Origin: Shewanella sp. UCD-KL12
Lineage (GTDB): Bacteria; Pseudomonadota; Gammaproteobacteria; Enterobacterales; Shewanellaceae
Assembly: GCF_001957125.1 (NCBI RefSeq)
Contig: NZ_MPHJ01000003.1
Coordinates: 62,001-126,000 of the forward strand
Direction: 5' to 3'
Length of the DNA stretch: 64,000 nucleotides
In this document: piece by piece, positions 19,354-26,778 of the stretch
Position numbering within the stretch: the stretch's first letter is position 1
Layout: every line of letters begins with the position of its first letter
Translations under genes and position numbers: made by a program
The notes under the pieces: generated by a model
What the model saw: the letters and a program-made list of their open reading frames with translations, nothing else
Database searches by the model: none
What the model was told of the DNA's origin: nothing

Positions 19354-19881
19354 ATGGATGCAAAAGGGTACACAAGCTCTCAGGGCTTTACCTTGATAGA
19401 GCTAGTGGTTGTGATTGTTATTTTGGCTATTTTAGCCATTACTGCATCGAGTCGATTTATTAATCTCAGTGTTGATGCAAAGGATGCCGTATTACAACAA
19501 TTTAGCTCAGCAGTGAAGGAAGCGAATAAGCAGATGTATCTGCTATCTAAGCTGTCTAGCTACCGAGCAAAACCTGTTCCCGGTCGTGGTGACTTGACCG
19601 ATGTGGATGTTGACGGTGATGGAGTATTTGAGACTCGACTTAAATGCGGTTACTTAGATAACACTGATGTGGCTAAACGACTAGATTATAGTGATGACAG
19701 CTTAGGCTTTGAATTTGAAGGTGTCGACAAAATCTATTTCGGCTTTGGCCAACAAAATATAAAGGCTAGCCAATGCTATTTTATGTACCAGCAAGCCTAC
19801 GGCACCGTGAACCCTGATAGCTGCGATCAGGATGACCCAAACGCTGCACCAGTTTATGACGTCGAGCTAGCGGGTTGCTAA
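19354..19881 (+). CDS. Orphan MSHA-like type IV prepilin
   Basis: The 175-residue protein has an 11-residue leader cleaved at QG|FTLIELVVV, a hydrophobic N-terminal helix and the SRFINLSVDAKDAVLQQF stretch common to Vibrio/Shewanella MSHA pilins. The C-terminal half has acidic repeats (DVDVDGDGVFE, a possible calcium-binding loop as in GspG-type pseudopilins) and several cysteines (KCGY, SQCYF, DSCDQ, LAGC). The ribosome-binding site is weak. No neighbouring pilus assembly genes. Its role is unknown; it is the second of three similar orphans in this window. Confidence 0.85.
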   Translation: MDAKGYTSSQGFTLIELVVVIVILAILAITASSRFINLSVDAKDAVLQQFSSAVKEANKQMYLLSKLSSYRAKPVPGRGDLTDVDVDGDGVFETRLKCGYLDNTDVAKRLDYSDDSLGFEFEGVDKIYFGFGQQNIKASQCYFMYQQAYGTVNPDSCDQDDPNAAPVYDVELAGC

Positions 19882-20110
19882 CTCGCTATTATGTTCTTAC
19901 AAATAAAGCGTCAGAATGTTTAGTTATTACGCAAGAAACTTAAAAATTATTTACTATACTGTTTAATGAAAAGCGTATTTTGGCTCGTGATTGTTTGGGT
20001 TTGTTTTTGAGTGTCACGATGCTAAAAGTAGCAACCGTGTTAGTTTCTGGGCTTACAGCGCGGTTAGCGAGGGAAATAGCATAACCCTGTTTTCTCTTTA
20101 GTACGTATGA

Positions 20111-20145
20111 AGCAAGTAGCAAGTAGCAAGTAGCAAGTAGCAAGT
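20111..20145. repeat. 7-bp microsatellite, five perfect copies of AGCAAGT
   Basis: Five head-to-tail AGCAAGT units, followed by imperfect GTAAGT/GTAA-like units to about 20195. It is non-coding. Copy number is likely to vary by slippage. Confidence 0.95.
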
Positions 20146-20240
20146 GTAAATGTAAGTTGTAAAGTAAGTAGTAATGTAAGTCGTAAAAAGTATGTACGAA
20201 ACAAGCTAGCCCCCGACGCGCTTTTCTCTTCTCTCTTCAA

Positions 20241-20264
20241 AGCCTGCTTTTTAGCAGGCTTTTT
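20241..20264 (+). terminator. Rho-independent terminator
   Basis: AGCCTGC and GCAGGCT form a 7-bp stem around TTTTTA, followed by TTTT. It lies about 360 bases after the prepilin stop with no clear gene between, so it ends either the pilin transcript or an unknown RNA. Confidence 0.75.
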
Positions 20265-20493
20265 CATGCAAAAAATTAAGAGGCCAAGGTCTGTAGGTAA
20301 AGTTTAGTGGTAAAGCTAGCAATCAATAATAGCTAACTATCTAGGCTTGTTCACAGGATTAGATTACCAATCTAGATGATAAACGAATTTTTGATTATAA
20401 TACCTCTTTGAAAAGCGAGTTATATTGACGTTCATTTCCAAAAATGACAGATCAAGTATGATTCAACAGATTACCTATTGAAGAGAAAATACC

Positions 20494-20835
20494 ATGAGCG
20501 CTATCCCACCATGCCCGAAGTGTGAATCAACATACGTATACGAAGACGGTTCACTGCTCGTTTGCCCTGAATGTGCTCATGAATGGAACCCTAACGAAGT
20601 TATTGTTGATCCTGATGCTATTATCTTAAAAGATGCTGTAGGTAATCTATTAGCAGAAGATGATAAAGTGACACTAATCAAAGACCTTAAAGTCAAAGGT
20701 TCATCATTAGTGCTTAAAGTGGGTACTAAAGCGGTTATCAAACGTTTTGTAGACTCAGACCATGACATCGATTGTAAGGTTGATGGTCACGGACAGATGA
20801 TGCTTAAATCTAAGTTTGTTAGAAAACAAAACTAA
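20494..20835 (+). CDS. yjdM: PhnA/YjdM family zinc-ribbon protein
   Basis: The 113-residue protein has an N-terminal zinc ribbon (PPCPKCESTYVYEDG and LVCPECAHEW, two C-x2-C pairs) and the PhnA C-terminal domain (VKDAVGNLL-like stretch, KVTLIKDLKVKGSSLVLKVG, DIDCKVDGHGQMMLKSKFV). It is a small cytoplasmic protein found in many bacteria. Despite the historical phnA name it is not a proven phosphonoacetate hydrolase. It is monocistronic with its own terminator. Confidence 0.93.
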   Translation: MSAIPPCPKCESTYVYEDGSLLVCPECAHEWNPNEVIVDPDAIILKDAVGNLLAEDDKVTLIKDLKVKGSSLVLKVGTKAVIKRFVDSDHDIDCKVDGHGQMMLKSKFVRKQN

Positions 20836-20864
20836 TTGATTGTTAAGTTACAAAATTAGACCAT

Positions 20865-20893
20865 AAAAACATCTGCCTAGTGCAGATGTTTTT
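20865..20893 (+). terminator. Rho-independent terminator of yjdM
   Basis: AAAAACATCTGC pairs with GCAGATGTTTTT around a CTAGT loop, a 12-bp stem with a T-rich 3' arm. Confidence 0.88.
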
Positions 20894-20895
20894 AT

Positions 20896-21054
20896 ATGGG
20901 CTACTGTGCTGAAGCTATCGTTATTCCTGACGGTATCTCTATGCCAGCTCGCGACCCACAGAACAACATCGCATTAGGTTTGAATTCTAAAGCAAATTCT
21001 ACTCGCGCCAAGAATGTCCCCCAAAACATGCTTATAGTTATGCTGCCTTTTTAG
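20896..21054 (+). pseudogene. Possible gene remnant (52 codons)
   Basis: An open frame (MGYCAEAIVIPDGISMPARD onward) with coding-like codon choice begins in the tail of the yjdM terminator and stops at a TAG. It has no ribosome-binding site. I do not recognise the protein. It may be a fragment of a lost gene or chance. Confidence 0.25.
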
Positions 21055-21190
21055 TATCTGCAAACCACTCCCCGATAAAGACTACTAATCACTAAAAGTG
21101 CTAATGGTATTTCGTGCACCTCTTAGTGGTCTAATGCGCCCCATGAGCTAACGGCTCGCCAAATTAATCTTAATTTCAACGGGGTTTTAC

Positions 21191-21733
21191 ATGAAAAAGC
21201 TGTTTTCACTTTGTGTACTATGTCTATCTTTTAATGCTTCTGCACACGTAGAAAGCATTAACAATGACTGGCGTACTTATGGTGATTACGCACAGATCGC
21301 TATTCCTGCTGCTGGTTATATTACTGCTTGGCTCAAAGGTGATTCAGAAGGCGCATGGCAGTTAACTAAAGGCCTACTCATTACCCAAGGCATCGCTGAG
21401 GTCACTAAGACGGTTACTGATATTGATAGGCCTTGTGGTGGACACCGTAGCTTTCCTAGTGGCCATACAGCAGCTGCTTTTAGTGGTGCCAGTTTTATGC
21501 ATCATCGCTATGGCTGGGAATATGGTCTGCCTGCTTACTTGGCAGCTACTGGTGTTGCTTACTCTCGGGTGCAGGCTAATAAGCATTGGAGTACTGACGT
21601 TCTAGCGGGGGCTGCACTGGCCTACACAGTAAGCTACTTCTTAACAGATAAATTTGAAGATCCTAATTTATCTGTTGTACCTATCTCAATGGGTAAAGAT
21701 GCTCAGGGAATAGCAGTAAATTATAGGTTCTAG
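21191..21733 (+). CDS. PAP2-family phosphatase, secreted or membrane-associated
   Basis: The 180-residue protein has a signal peptide (MKKLFSLCVLCLSFNASA|H). All three PAP2 motifs are present: K-x6-RP (KTVTDIDRP), PSGH (FPSGHTAAAF) and SR-x5-H-x3-D (SRVQANKHWSTD), which supply the histidine nucleophile site. Likely substrates are lipid phosphates such as undecaprenyl or phosphatidylglycerol phosphates on the periplasmic side. It is monocistronic. The next 150 bases lead to the left end of the ssrA-associated island. Confidence 0.9.
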   Translation: MKKLFSLCVLCLSFNASAHVESINNDWRTYGDYAQIAIPAAGYITAWLKGDSEGAWQLTKGLLITQGIAEVTKTVTDIDRPCGGHRSFPSGHTAAAFSGASFMHHRYGWEYGLPAYLAATGVAYSRVQANKHWSTDVLAGAALAYTVSYFLTDKFEDPNLSVVPISMGKDAQGIAVNYRF

Positions 21734-21880
21734 CACTGAGCCGAAAATTTCAATAAGGGGGCTTATCTGCCACCATCAATCATTTTTTACCATTGATAAA
21801 TGATAAGGTCATGATTATTTTGGAAGGGGGAGGTGCAGAAAAAGCAAGGGATATCACGTAACTGTTTAAAATTAAGCATA

Positions 21881-21954
21881 AAAAAAGGCCAACCATTCTT
21901 GTAATAAGAAGTGGTTGGCCTTTTCTAGTATTTGGTGGAGGCGGCGGGGCTCGA
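21881..21954. repeat. Left attachment-site copy (partial ssrA 3' end plus terminator)
   Basis: Identical to 28652-28725 except T-to-C at 21925. It contains the terminator hairpin and the last 22 tmRNA bases (TGGTGGAGGCGGCGGGGCTCGA in plus-strand reading is split here as TGGTGGAGGC then GGCGGGGCTCGA). Identity stops abruptly after CTCGA, marking the island edge. Confidence 0.95.
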
Positions 21955-22008
21955 TTTTGGTTGCTACCTAATTGATTTTATTTAATTCAGTTTTGTTGTT
22001 AATTTAGG

Positions 22009-22032
22009 GTGTTACCTTTAGTGTTACCTTTG
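22009..22032. repeat. Tandem 12-bp repeat near the left island end
   Basis: GTGTTACCTTTA (22009-22020) is followed at once by GTGTTACCTTTG (22021-22032), about 55 bases inside the island edge. Short tandem repeats at this distance are typical of integrase arm-binding sites, so this is a candidate. No integrase was seen to confirm it. Confidence 0.5.
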
Positions 22033-22241
22033 TTCGTTGTGACTCCAGTCATCAATTCATTTCACTCATCTAGATTTATATCATTTATGTAAATACAAAC
22101 TCTCTACAACCACATTGAAGTTTATAGCAATTAAACGCAAAACTATTGGAAATACATCTTGCTCATCATTATCACAATGAATCAAAAGCTAGAAACTTCC
22201 AAAATATGATCAAAGTCTGGTTTTTTTGTAGTTAAGGCTTG

Positions 22242-22290
22242 GTATTTACTCTTACTGGGAGGTTTATTTGTTATTAACCCTCTAAAATGC
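22242..22290 (+). promoter_or_regulatory. Hairpin/promoter-like element shared with 25751-25812
   Basis: Contains TATTTACTC, a GGGAGG...AACCCTC inverted pair and a TAAAATGC that could be a -10 element. A similar layout recurs at 25751-25812. It lies about 200 bases before the hydrolase gene. Between the tandem repeat and this element (22033-22241), and from 22291 to 22492, I see nothing else. Confidence 0.35.
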
Positions 22291-22492
22291 TGTATGGTTC
22301 GCATTATTAGTTTAACTCCATATTAAAAAAATAGAGAGCAAAAGACAAAGAAAAGGTTCAAGTAAGATCTGGTTTCTCAATTTCTATCTACAGATGTACT
22401 AAGCAGATGTTGTGTAGGAGAAAGAGTATGAGACTTTCTTCCGTTGGATGTAACTCCTGATTGTTTTCTTGCTGCTCTAAAGGCTTATCATT

Positions 22493-23974
22493 ATGTCAAA
22501 AATCACAAGCTATTGTTCATGGTGCTTTGAACATGCCGAGCACACTAAAGTTGTGCAAAGTTTTTTAACTAGGAATATTTATCAATGTTGCAGTTGTAAT
22601 AATAGTACTGTGCAATGCCGATGCTGTAATCATATGGCGAAAAGTACTCCAAGCTCTGAAACGTTAAAGCAGATAGAGATAGCTCGTCTTGCTGATGAAA
22701 AAGAGCATGGGGCTTTAAAAGCTTTAGGGCGTGTAAATTCTGCTTTTACAAAAATTGACCAAAGTTGGAACAATGAACTTTGTGCAGAGCATGATGGAAC
22801 AATTGCTTCTTTTAAATCCTTATCTAAAAAGCTAGATGACATCTCAGAGTATGAAACACTATTTATTCGAGAGCAACGAAACCTAGCTAAACCAGTGAAA
22901 CACTTGGCTTACGCTGGTGTTGGAGTTGTAAGTATTGGAGCCATTATAGGTTCAGGCGGAACTGCTGGGCCTATTGCTGCAGCCATTGGAAATATGGGGG
23001 TGTTAGGTGCTTCAGGGACAGGAGCTGCAATTGCTGGATTAAATGGTGCAGCATTAACAAGCGCATCGTTAGCGGCTATTGGTGGTTCTGTAGCTGCTGG
23101 AACTATGATTGTCACTGCAAGTGGGGCTGCGTTAGGTGGTGTTTTAGGTGGCGTTGTTGCGAATAAATTCCATGGGGATGACAAAAGTTTTTCTATAAAA
23201 AGGCTAAGAGACGTAAAAGGCTCGGACGTAAGAACAATTTTTGTTAATGGCTTTACACAAAAGGGGGAAACAGATTTCCATGATTGGCAAGCTGAGCAAT
23301 TATTTGCGGGGTTGAGGCATTCTACATATGGGGTTACTTGGGACTCAAAAAGTAATGCTAACCTAGGTGCAGCATTTGCTGGTGGAGTTGGAAAGAAAGG
23401 TGCGCAAGTCGCTTTAGCTGCACTAGCTAAGAAAGGAGGCGCTAAGGCCGCAGCTAGAATGGGGCCTGCGGCAAGTATCGCATTAATTTCAGATATCATC
23501 TCTAATCCATGGCATTCAGCTATGCTAAGAGCTGCACAAGCTGGCTCACAACTAGCAGAAAGCATTTCTAGAACATCGGGACAAAAATTTAATCTTGTCG
23601 GACACTCCTTGGGTTGCAGAGTCATTTATTATGCATTGGCAGCTTTAGGGACTAAAAGCCAAAAATATATCGATGATGTTATTTTACTTGGTGGGGCTGT
23701 AGGTAAGGATGATGAAAAAGGCTGGATGAGTGCCATCTCTACAATAGATGGGAATTTGTATAATTGTTATAGCAAACAAGATATGGTCTTAAAAAGACTA
23801 TATGAAACTGCGAATGCTAAATTAACAAAACCTATAGGGTATTATCCTATCCCTTTTGAAGCACCTAAAATATCCAATCTAGATTGTACTAATTTCGTTG
23901 ATTCACATATGAAATGGAAAGAAAACTACTCTGAGATATTGCGGCTAATTTATGATATTGATATCGATAAATAG
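22493..23974 (+). CDS. Zinc-ribbon / glycine-zipper / DUF726-like alpha/beta-hydrolase
   Basis: A 493-residue island gene. The N-terminal 48 residues carry eight cysteines (YCSWC, QCCSC, QCRCC), probably a zinc-binding module. Residues about 142-228 are a long Gly/Ala-rich hydrophobic region (glycine-zipper-like, able to enter membranes). The C-terminal half is an alpha/beta-hydrolase with a GHSLG nucleophile elbow (S372) and candidate partners D430 (SKQDMV) and H472 (DSHMKW), resembling DUF726/TMCO4-type lipase-like proteins. The role is unknown. A membrane-acting lipase or esterase, perhaps an effector or defence protein, fits the layout. It is monocistronic. The family call is moderate; the catalytic serine is clear. 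Confidence 0.8.
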   Translation: MSKITSYCSWCFEHAEHTKVVQSFLTRNIYQCCSCNNSTVQCRCCNHMAKSTPSSETLKQIEIARLADEKEHGALKALGRVNSAFTKIDQSWNNELCAEHDGTIASFKSLSKKLDDISEYETLFIREQRNLAKPVKHLAYAGVGVVSIGAIIGSGGTAGPIAAAIGNMGVLGASGTGAAIAGLNGAALTSASLAAIGGSVAAGTMIVTASGAALGGVLGGVVANKFHGDDKSFSIKRLRDVKGSDVRTIFVNGFTQKGETDFHDWQAEQLFAGLRHSTYGVTWDSKSNANLGAAFAGGVGKKGAQVALAALAKKGGAKAAARMGPAASIALISDIISNPWHSAMLRAAQAGSQLAESISRTSGQKFNLVGHSLGCRVIYYALAALGTKSQKYIDDVILLGGAVGKDDEKGWMSAISTIDGNLYNCYSKQDMVLKRLYETANAKLTKPIGYYPIPFEAPKISNLDCTNFVDSHMKWKENYSEILRLIYDIDIDK

Positions 23975-24111
23975 TTGTTTAGGGGAGTCTGACGTTAACT
24001 TCAGATTACCTTATTGTTTATTGAACTAAAAACTTCTTTTGGAGTTTATGGCTGTTAGTCCATATTCCATACTGTTTGTTATCATTTAATTATTCAAGAG
24101 TGACGCAAAAT

Positions 24112-24675
24112 ATGTCAATGCCTTCCATAGATCTTGACTGTGCTAAATGTGGCTTTCATGGCAGTTCCTCAGTAGTTTGGGGACAGTTTTTCTATCTTCT
24201 AGATGGCTATCAAATCCCTTTGAATAGGCATTTAGGTTGGTGCCATGACTGTGGATCATTTAAGCCAATAGAGTATTTTGATCCTGATGGCTGTTTTCGA
24301 AAAATCATTGAATCTAGAGAAGAGCTCAAACGGTTTAAAACGAGAACATTGATGCAACTTCTTAGTAAGTCAGCGCGTGACATGGTGAGACATTACCAAG
24401 GAGTAATTGACCAGCAAACCTTAATTCTTCACCTCATCTCAAAGCGGATAAATACAGAGAAGTGCCTGGACTGTGGCAGTAGTCATGTGAGTCCCTTTGA
24501 TGGGGACTACTCGCTCGGGTTTGATGCATTTCAATATTATGGTACTAAACAAACAGGCTTTATTCACCCTGGCTGTGGTGGTGAGTTTATTGCAACTCCT
24601 AACCCTATGCGTTTCCACAGGAGCTTTACTTCTCAATATTACAACTTTGATGGGTTAGAAGCTCAAGGAATATAA
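24112..24675 (+). CDS. Island protein with several CxxC zinc-binding motifs
   Basis: A 187-residue protein I do not recognise. Cysteine pairs occur at DCAKCGFHG, GWCHDCGSF and EKCLDCGSSHVSPF, with PGCGGEF near the C-terminus, enough for two zinc ribbons separated by a helical middle (REELKRFKTRTLMQLLSKSA). The ATG at 24112 is preferred over a TTG at 24076 because MSMPSIDLDC begins the conserved-looking part; the ribosome-binding site is weak either way. It is probably cytoplasmic, since no signal peptide is seen. It precedes a small membrane protein gene by 55 bases. Confidence 0.7.
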   Translation: MSMPSIDLDCAKCGFHGSSSVVWGQFFYLLDGYQIPLNRHLGWCHDCGSFKPIEYFDPDGCFRKIIESREELKRFKTRTLMQLLSKSARDMVRHYQGVIDQQTLILHLISKRINTEKCLDCGSSHVSPFDGDYSLGFDAFQYYGTKQTGFIHPGCGGEFIATPNPMRFHRSFTSQYYNFDGLEAQGI

Positions 24676-24730
24676 TTGGAAAATATACAGAACGAGTTCG
24701 CTCGTCAGGGCGTCTACTTAAGAGGTAGTA

Positions 24731-25033
24731 ATGTTGGAAAAAATATTTGGTAGTGTAGGTGCTTCATCGATTTTCATTGCTCCGTTAGTCTGCTTGCCTG
24801 CAATTATCTCTATTGGTTACTCGCTCGCTACAGAGCAAGAGTTATCTTGGTTTGATATATTTTGCGGTATCGCAGCAATCGTGATTCTTTCTGGCTGGGT
24901 TGTAACGGTATGGGATTGCATGCGAATAAAGCCTGAGGCCAAAAGCTATAAAGAACTAGCTATAGATGCTGCTAAGCTCAAAATAAAAAAGAAGGCTACA
25001 GAGGTCATAGGAAGGGAGGGAAGTGAGTCATAA
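24731..25033 (+). CDS. Small two-helix membrane protein
   Basis: The 100-residue protein has two hydrophobic segments (about 12-32, SIFIAPLVCLPAIISIGYSL; about 43-62, DIFCGIAAIVILSGWVVTVW) and a lysine-rich C-terminal tail (KLKIKKKATEV). GAGG lies 6 bases before the ATG. Unknown function; an island gene on the same strand as its zinc-binding neighbour. Confidence 0.65.
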   Translation: MLEKIFGSVGASSIFIAPLVCLPAIISIGYSLATEQELSWFDIFCGIAAIVILSGWVVTVWDCMRIKPEAKSYKELAIDAAKLKIKKKATEVIGREGSES

Positions 25034-25223
25034 GACTCGAGGCAGTCCAGTTTGGGGTTATTTCCAAATATAATCGAATTTAAAATAGTTAGATAAAGCC
25101 ATACTATCACCAATTTGAATCGAGAGCAGTAATCTGGGAATTGCCTGATTTACTGCCCTCATTATAGGTATGAATGCCTATGCTCATTAAAGAAAAGAGG
25201 TTACTCGTGCTAGTTAGTCATTG

Positions 25224-25625
25224 TTAAGACCGAGTCCAGCCTTCATCAGGTACCACGTTGTATAAGCAAGTTTTACCGCTTAACACTAATAAGTGAACCC
25301 AGGATGAGTAAGGGATACTCGATACCTCATCTCGTTCACCATCACACCACTTCCTAAGTACTTTTGTCTTATCTTTGCTCGCAGTTTTGAGGCCAAGCAT
25401 TCTGGCTATATCAGTCTTGCAGTGACCAATAAATATCATAGTATCTATGACCTGTATAACTTCAGCATTAGTTGGATCACGATACTTGGGATCGTCGATG
25501 TTTCTATACGAGTCAAGTCTAATTGGGTTCATAAAATAGACTAAGCCAACATGTCGCTTCATCTTCCTGAAGGATTCCATGACCTCGTGCTCGTCAAGAT
25601 CGCCTACATCATTCACTTTATCCAA
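25224..25625 (-). CDS. Predicted helix-turn-helix regulator of phage/ICE type
   Basis: The 133-residue protein has a central region (DPTNAEVIQVIDTMIFIGHCKTDIARMLGLKTA...LRKWCDGERD...IPYSSWVHLLVLSG). It has the layout of XRE-like repressors of integrative elements: a helix, the turn ending KTDIARMLGL, a W-containing recognition stretch, then IPY-x-W-x-LL-x-LSG. It is the only island gene on the minus strand and faces the promoter of the 25956 cluster, as an element regulator would. A later in-frame ATG (MESFRKMKRH) is an alternative start. Confidence 0.6.
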   Translation of the reverse strand: MDKVNDVGDLDEHEVMESFRKMKRHVGLVYFMNPIRLDSYRNIDDPKYRDPTNAEVIQVIDTMIFIGHCKTDIARMLGLKTASKDKTKVLRKWCDGERDEVSSIPYSSWVHLLVLSGKTCLYNVVPDEGWTRS

Positions 25626-25955
25626 AACTCAACTCCGAATTATTTATGTGAATCAAGAATACACCTCGTAAGGAGGGAACACAAGTTAATACCCTCCATA
25701 TTCATTCAACGGTTGAAAATATGATTAATATCAATATGTGGGGATTTTTCGTGTATTTTTACCTCTTTGGAGGGTTTTTTGGTTGCAGCCCTCTGTTTTG
25801 CGTGTAAAATGCCGTCGTAGAAACATCAGGGTAACACTGATAGTGATTATGGTGCTTAAAAGTAACAGTTGAACAGGTACTTAACGACCTTTGCACCTTT
25901 ACCGAGCTGTTCTTACAAGTCGATTAAGATCAAACCCAATAAATGAGAGAGTGAA
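25626..25955. other. Divergent control region inside the island
   Basis: A 330-base AT-rich spacer between the putative repressor (minus) and the 25956 cluster (plus). It holds the promoter-like element at 25751-25812. At 25920-25933 there is an FNR/CRP-like TCGATTAAGATCAA that sits too close to the start codon for class II activation. Confidence 0.4.
25751..25812 (+). promoter_or_regulatory. Promoter/hairpin element, second copy
   Basis: GGAGGG and CCCTC arms flank a T-rich loop, followed by a possible -35 TTGCAG (25783-25788), a 16-base spacer and -10 TAAAAT (25805-25810). The layout resembles 22242-22290, suggesting shared control of the two plus-strand gene groups of the island. Confidence 0.4.
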
Positions 25956-26270
25956 ATGATTAACGAAAATGTATGTATCTTATCAACTTGCTCTATCTGC
26001 AAGGCTGAACTATCACACCGAGAAGTTAATGGACTTCCTGTTTGTCGTTCATGTGAGCCTGTCAGTGATGTTATTGAGAACATGTGGGTTGTAGTTGGGC
26101 ACTACGGTGATGACGACGCTTACATAGAAGTTATTATCGCCGAGAGTGAAGAGGTGGCAAGAGAGCGTTTTTCTGAGTTTATGGATGCTCAAGCGCAAGG
26201 GAGTGAACATTGGATCACTGGCTCTTCACAACTTCACCACGCAATTGCTCAAAGAGTGGTGGTGTTGTAG
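25956..26270 (+). CDS. Small zinc-ribbon island protein
   Basis: The 104-residue protein has an N-terminal zinc ribbon (STCSICKAEL and LPVCRSCEP) and an acidic C-terminal domain (VVVGHYGDDDAYIEVIIAESEEVARERFSEF). GAGAG precedes the ATG. I do not recognise it. It heads a chain of small ORFs whose stops and starts overlap. Confidence 0.65.
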   Translation: MINENVCILSTCSICKAELSHREVNGLPVCRSCEPVSDVIENMWVVVGHYGDDDAYIEVIIAESEEVARERFSEFMDAQAQGSEHWITGSSQLHHAIAQRVVVL

Positions 26271-26341
26271 TGGCTACTGTATGCATTTTTGTTGGCTTGA
26301 TTGGTTTAGCATTTTTAAAACTCAACAGTATCGAGTTGTGA
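26270..26341 (+). CDS. Possible 23-residue single-helix membrane peptide
   Basis: A GTG overlapping the previous TAG (TAGTG) opens a frame encoding a hydrophobic segment (ATVCIFVGLIGLAFLKL). Tiny one-helix peptides in such chains occur in phages. The overlap favours translational coupling, but its length makes it uncertain. Confidence 0.35.
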   Translation: MATVCIFVGLIGLAFLKLNSIEL

Positions 26342-26391
26342 GCATCTTTAGCATAGATGAGGCGGTTATCAAAGCTGCAGGAGTTACCTGA
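26338..26391 (+). CDS. Possible 17-residue ORF in an overlap chain
   Basis: GTG overlaps the previous TGA by 4 bases (GTGA), and the frame ends in TGATG overlapping the next ATG. It may simply be a spacer that lets ribosomes reach the next gene, or the second half of a frameshifted small protein. Confidence 0.2.
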   Translation: MSIFSIDEAVIKAAGVT

Positions 26392-26633
26392 TGGATATGG
26401 GAACTGTAAGTTCAATCTTAATCATGATTGCGATTGTGTGGTGGTCTTGGGTTATACATTGCGCTCATAAGGCTGACATTCTTAAGTCTAGGGCTGAAAT
26501 TGCAAAAGCTGACAAGTTATTAGTCGAGCAACAACTCGCAGAGATGCATTCAGAGCTAGAGAGACTAACAGTCATTAGAGCAAGTCTTGAGTATCAACTC
26601 TCCAAATTAAAGAGAAGAAGCAGCTTAAGGTAA
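26391..26633 (+). CDS. Small membrane-anchored coiled-coil protein
   Basis: The 80-residue protein has one N-terminal transmembrane helix (SILIMIAIVWWSWVIHCA) then a charged coiled coil (KADKLLVEQQLAEMHSELERL). AGGAG lies 7 bases before the ATG, which overlaps the preceding TGA (TGATG). The size and shape recall phage spanin or hypothetical anchor proteins, but there are no lysis genes beside it. Confidence 0.6.
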   Translation: MDMGTVSSILIMIAIVWWSWVIHCAHKADILKSRAEIAKADKLLVEQQLAEMHSELERLTVIRASLEYQLSKLKRRSSLR

Positions 26634-26778
26634 AGGGAGGTTTAGATATGGCTGACTAAAGCGACTAATGGCTCAAAAGGGTTGTGGCATTTCAGTATCA
26701 ATATAGCCATCAGAGATTTACATCTATCTACCTAATGAAAGCCTTACACATAATTTTCAATAAACAAGAGACTGGACC

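Larger units (their letters stand above)
19882..20493. other. Repeat-rich intergenic region
   Basis: This 612-base stretch has no supported gene. It holds a 7-bp microsatellite (20111-20145), a degenerate GTAA-rich continuation to about 20195, and a terminator at 20241-20264. An unrecognised small RNA ending at that terminator is possible but not shown. Confidence 0.5.

Noticed and set aside
20111..20195. CRISPR-like array
   Set aside because: Units are 7 bp without spacers, so this is a simple microsatellite.
21884..21954. Second functional tmRNA gene at the left repeat
   Set aside because: Only the last 22 bases of tmRNA plus terminator are present; no tag frame or 5' domain.
22909..23625. 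Long open frame on the minus strand (238 codons) inside the hydrolase gene
   Set aside because: Antisense to a Gly/Ala-rich coding region, where long shadow frames are expected. Its translation is Ala/Pro-rich with no domain.
25920..25933. FNR/CRP-like site TCGATTAAGATCAA upstream of 25956
   Set aside because: Only about 22 bases before the start codon, so it cannot be a class I or II activator site for that gene. Probably a chance match.
26146..26391. 81-codon frame overlapping the zinc-ribbon gene at 25956
   Set aside because: Its product (MKRWQESVFLSLW...) looks non-protein-like and overlaps a better gene. Only its last 17 codons could matter as a coupled ORF.
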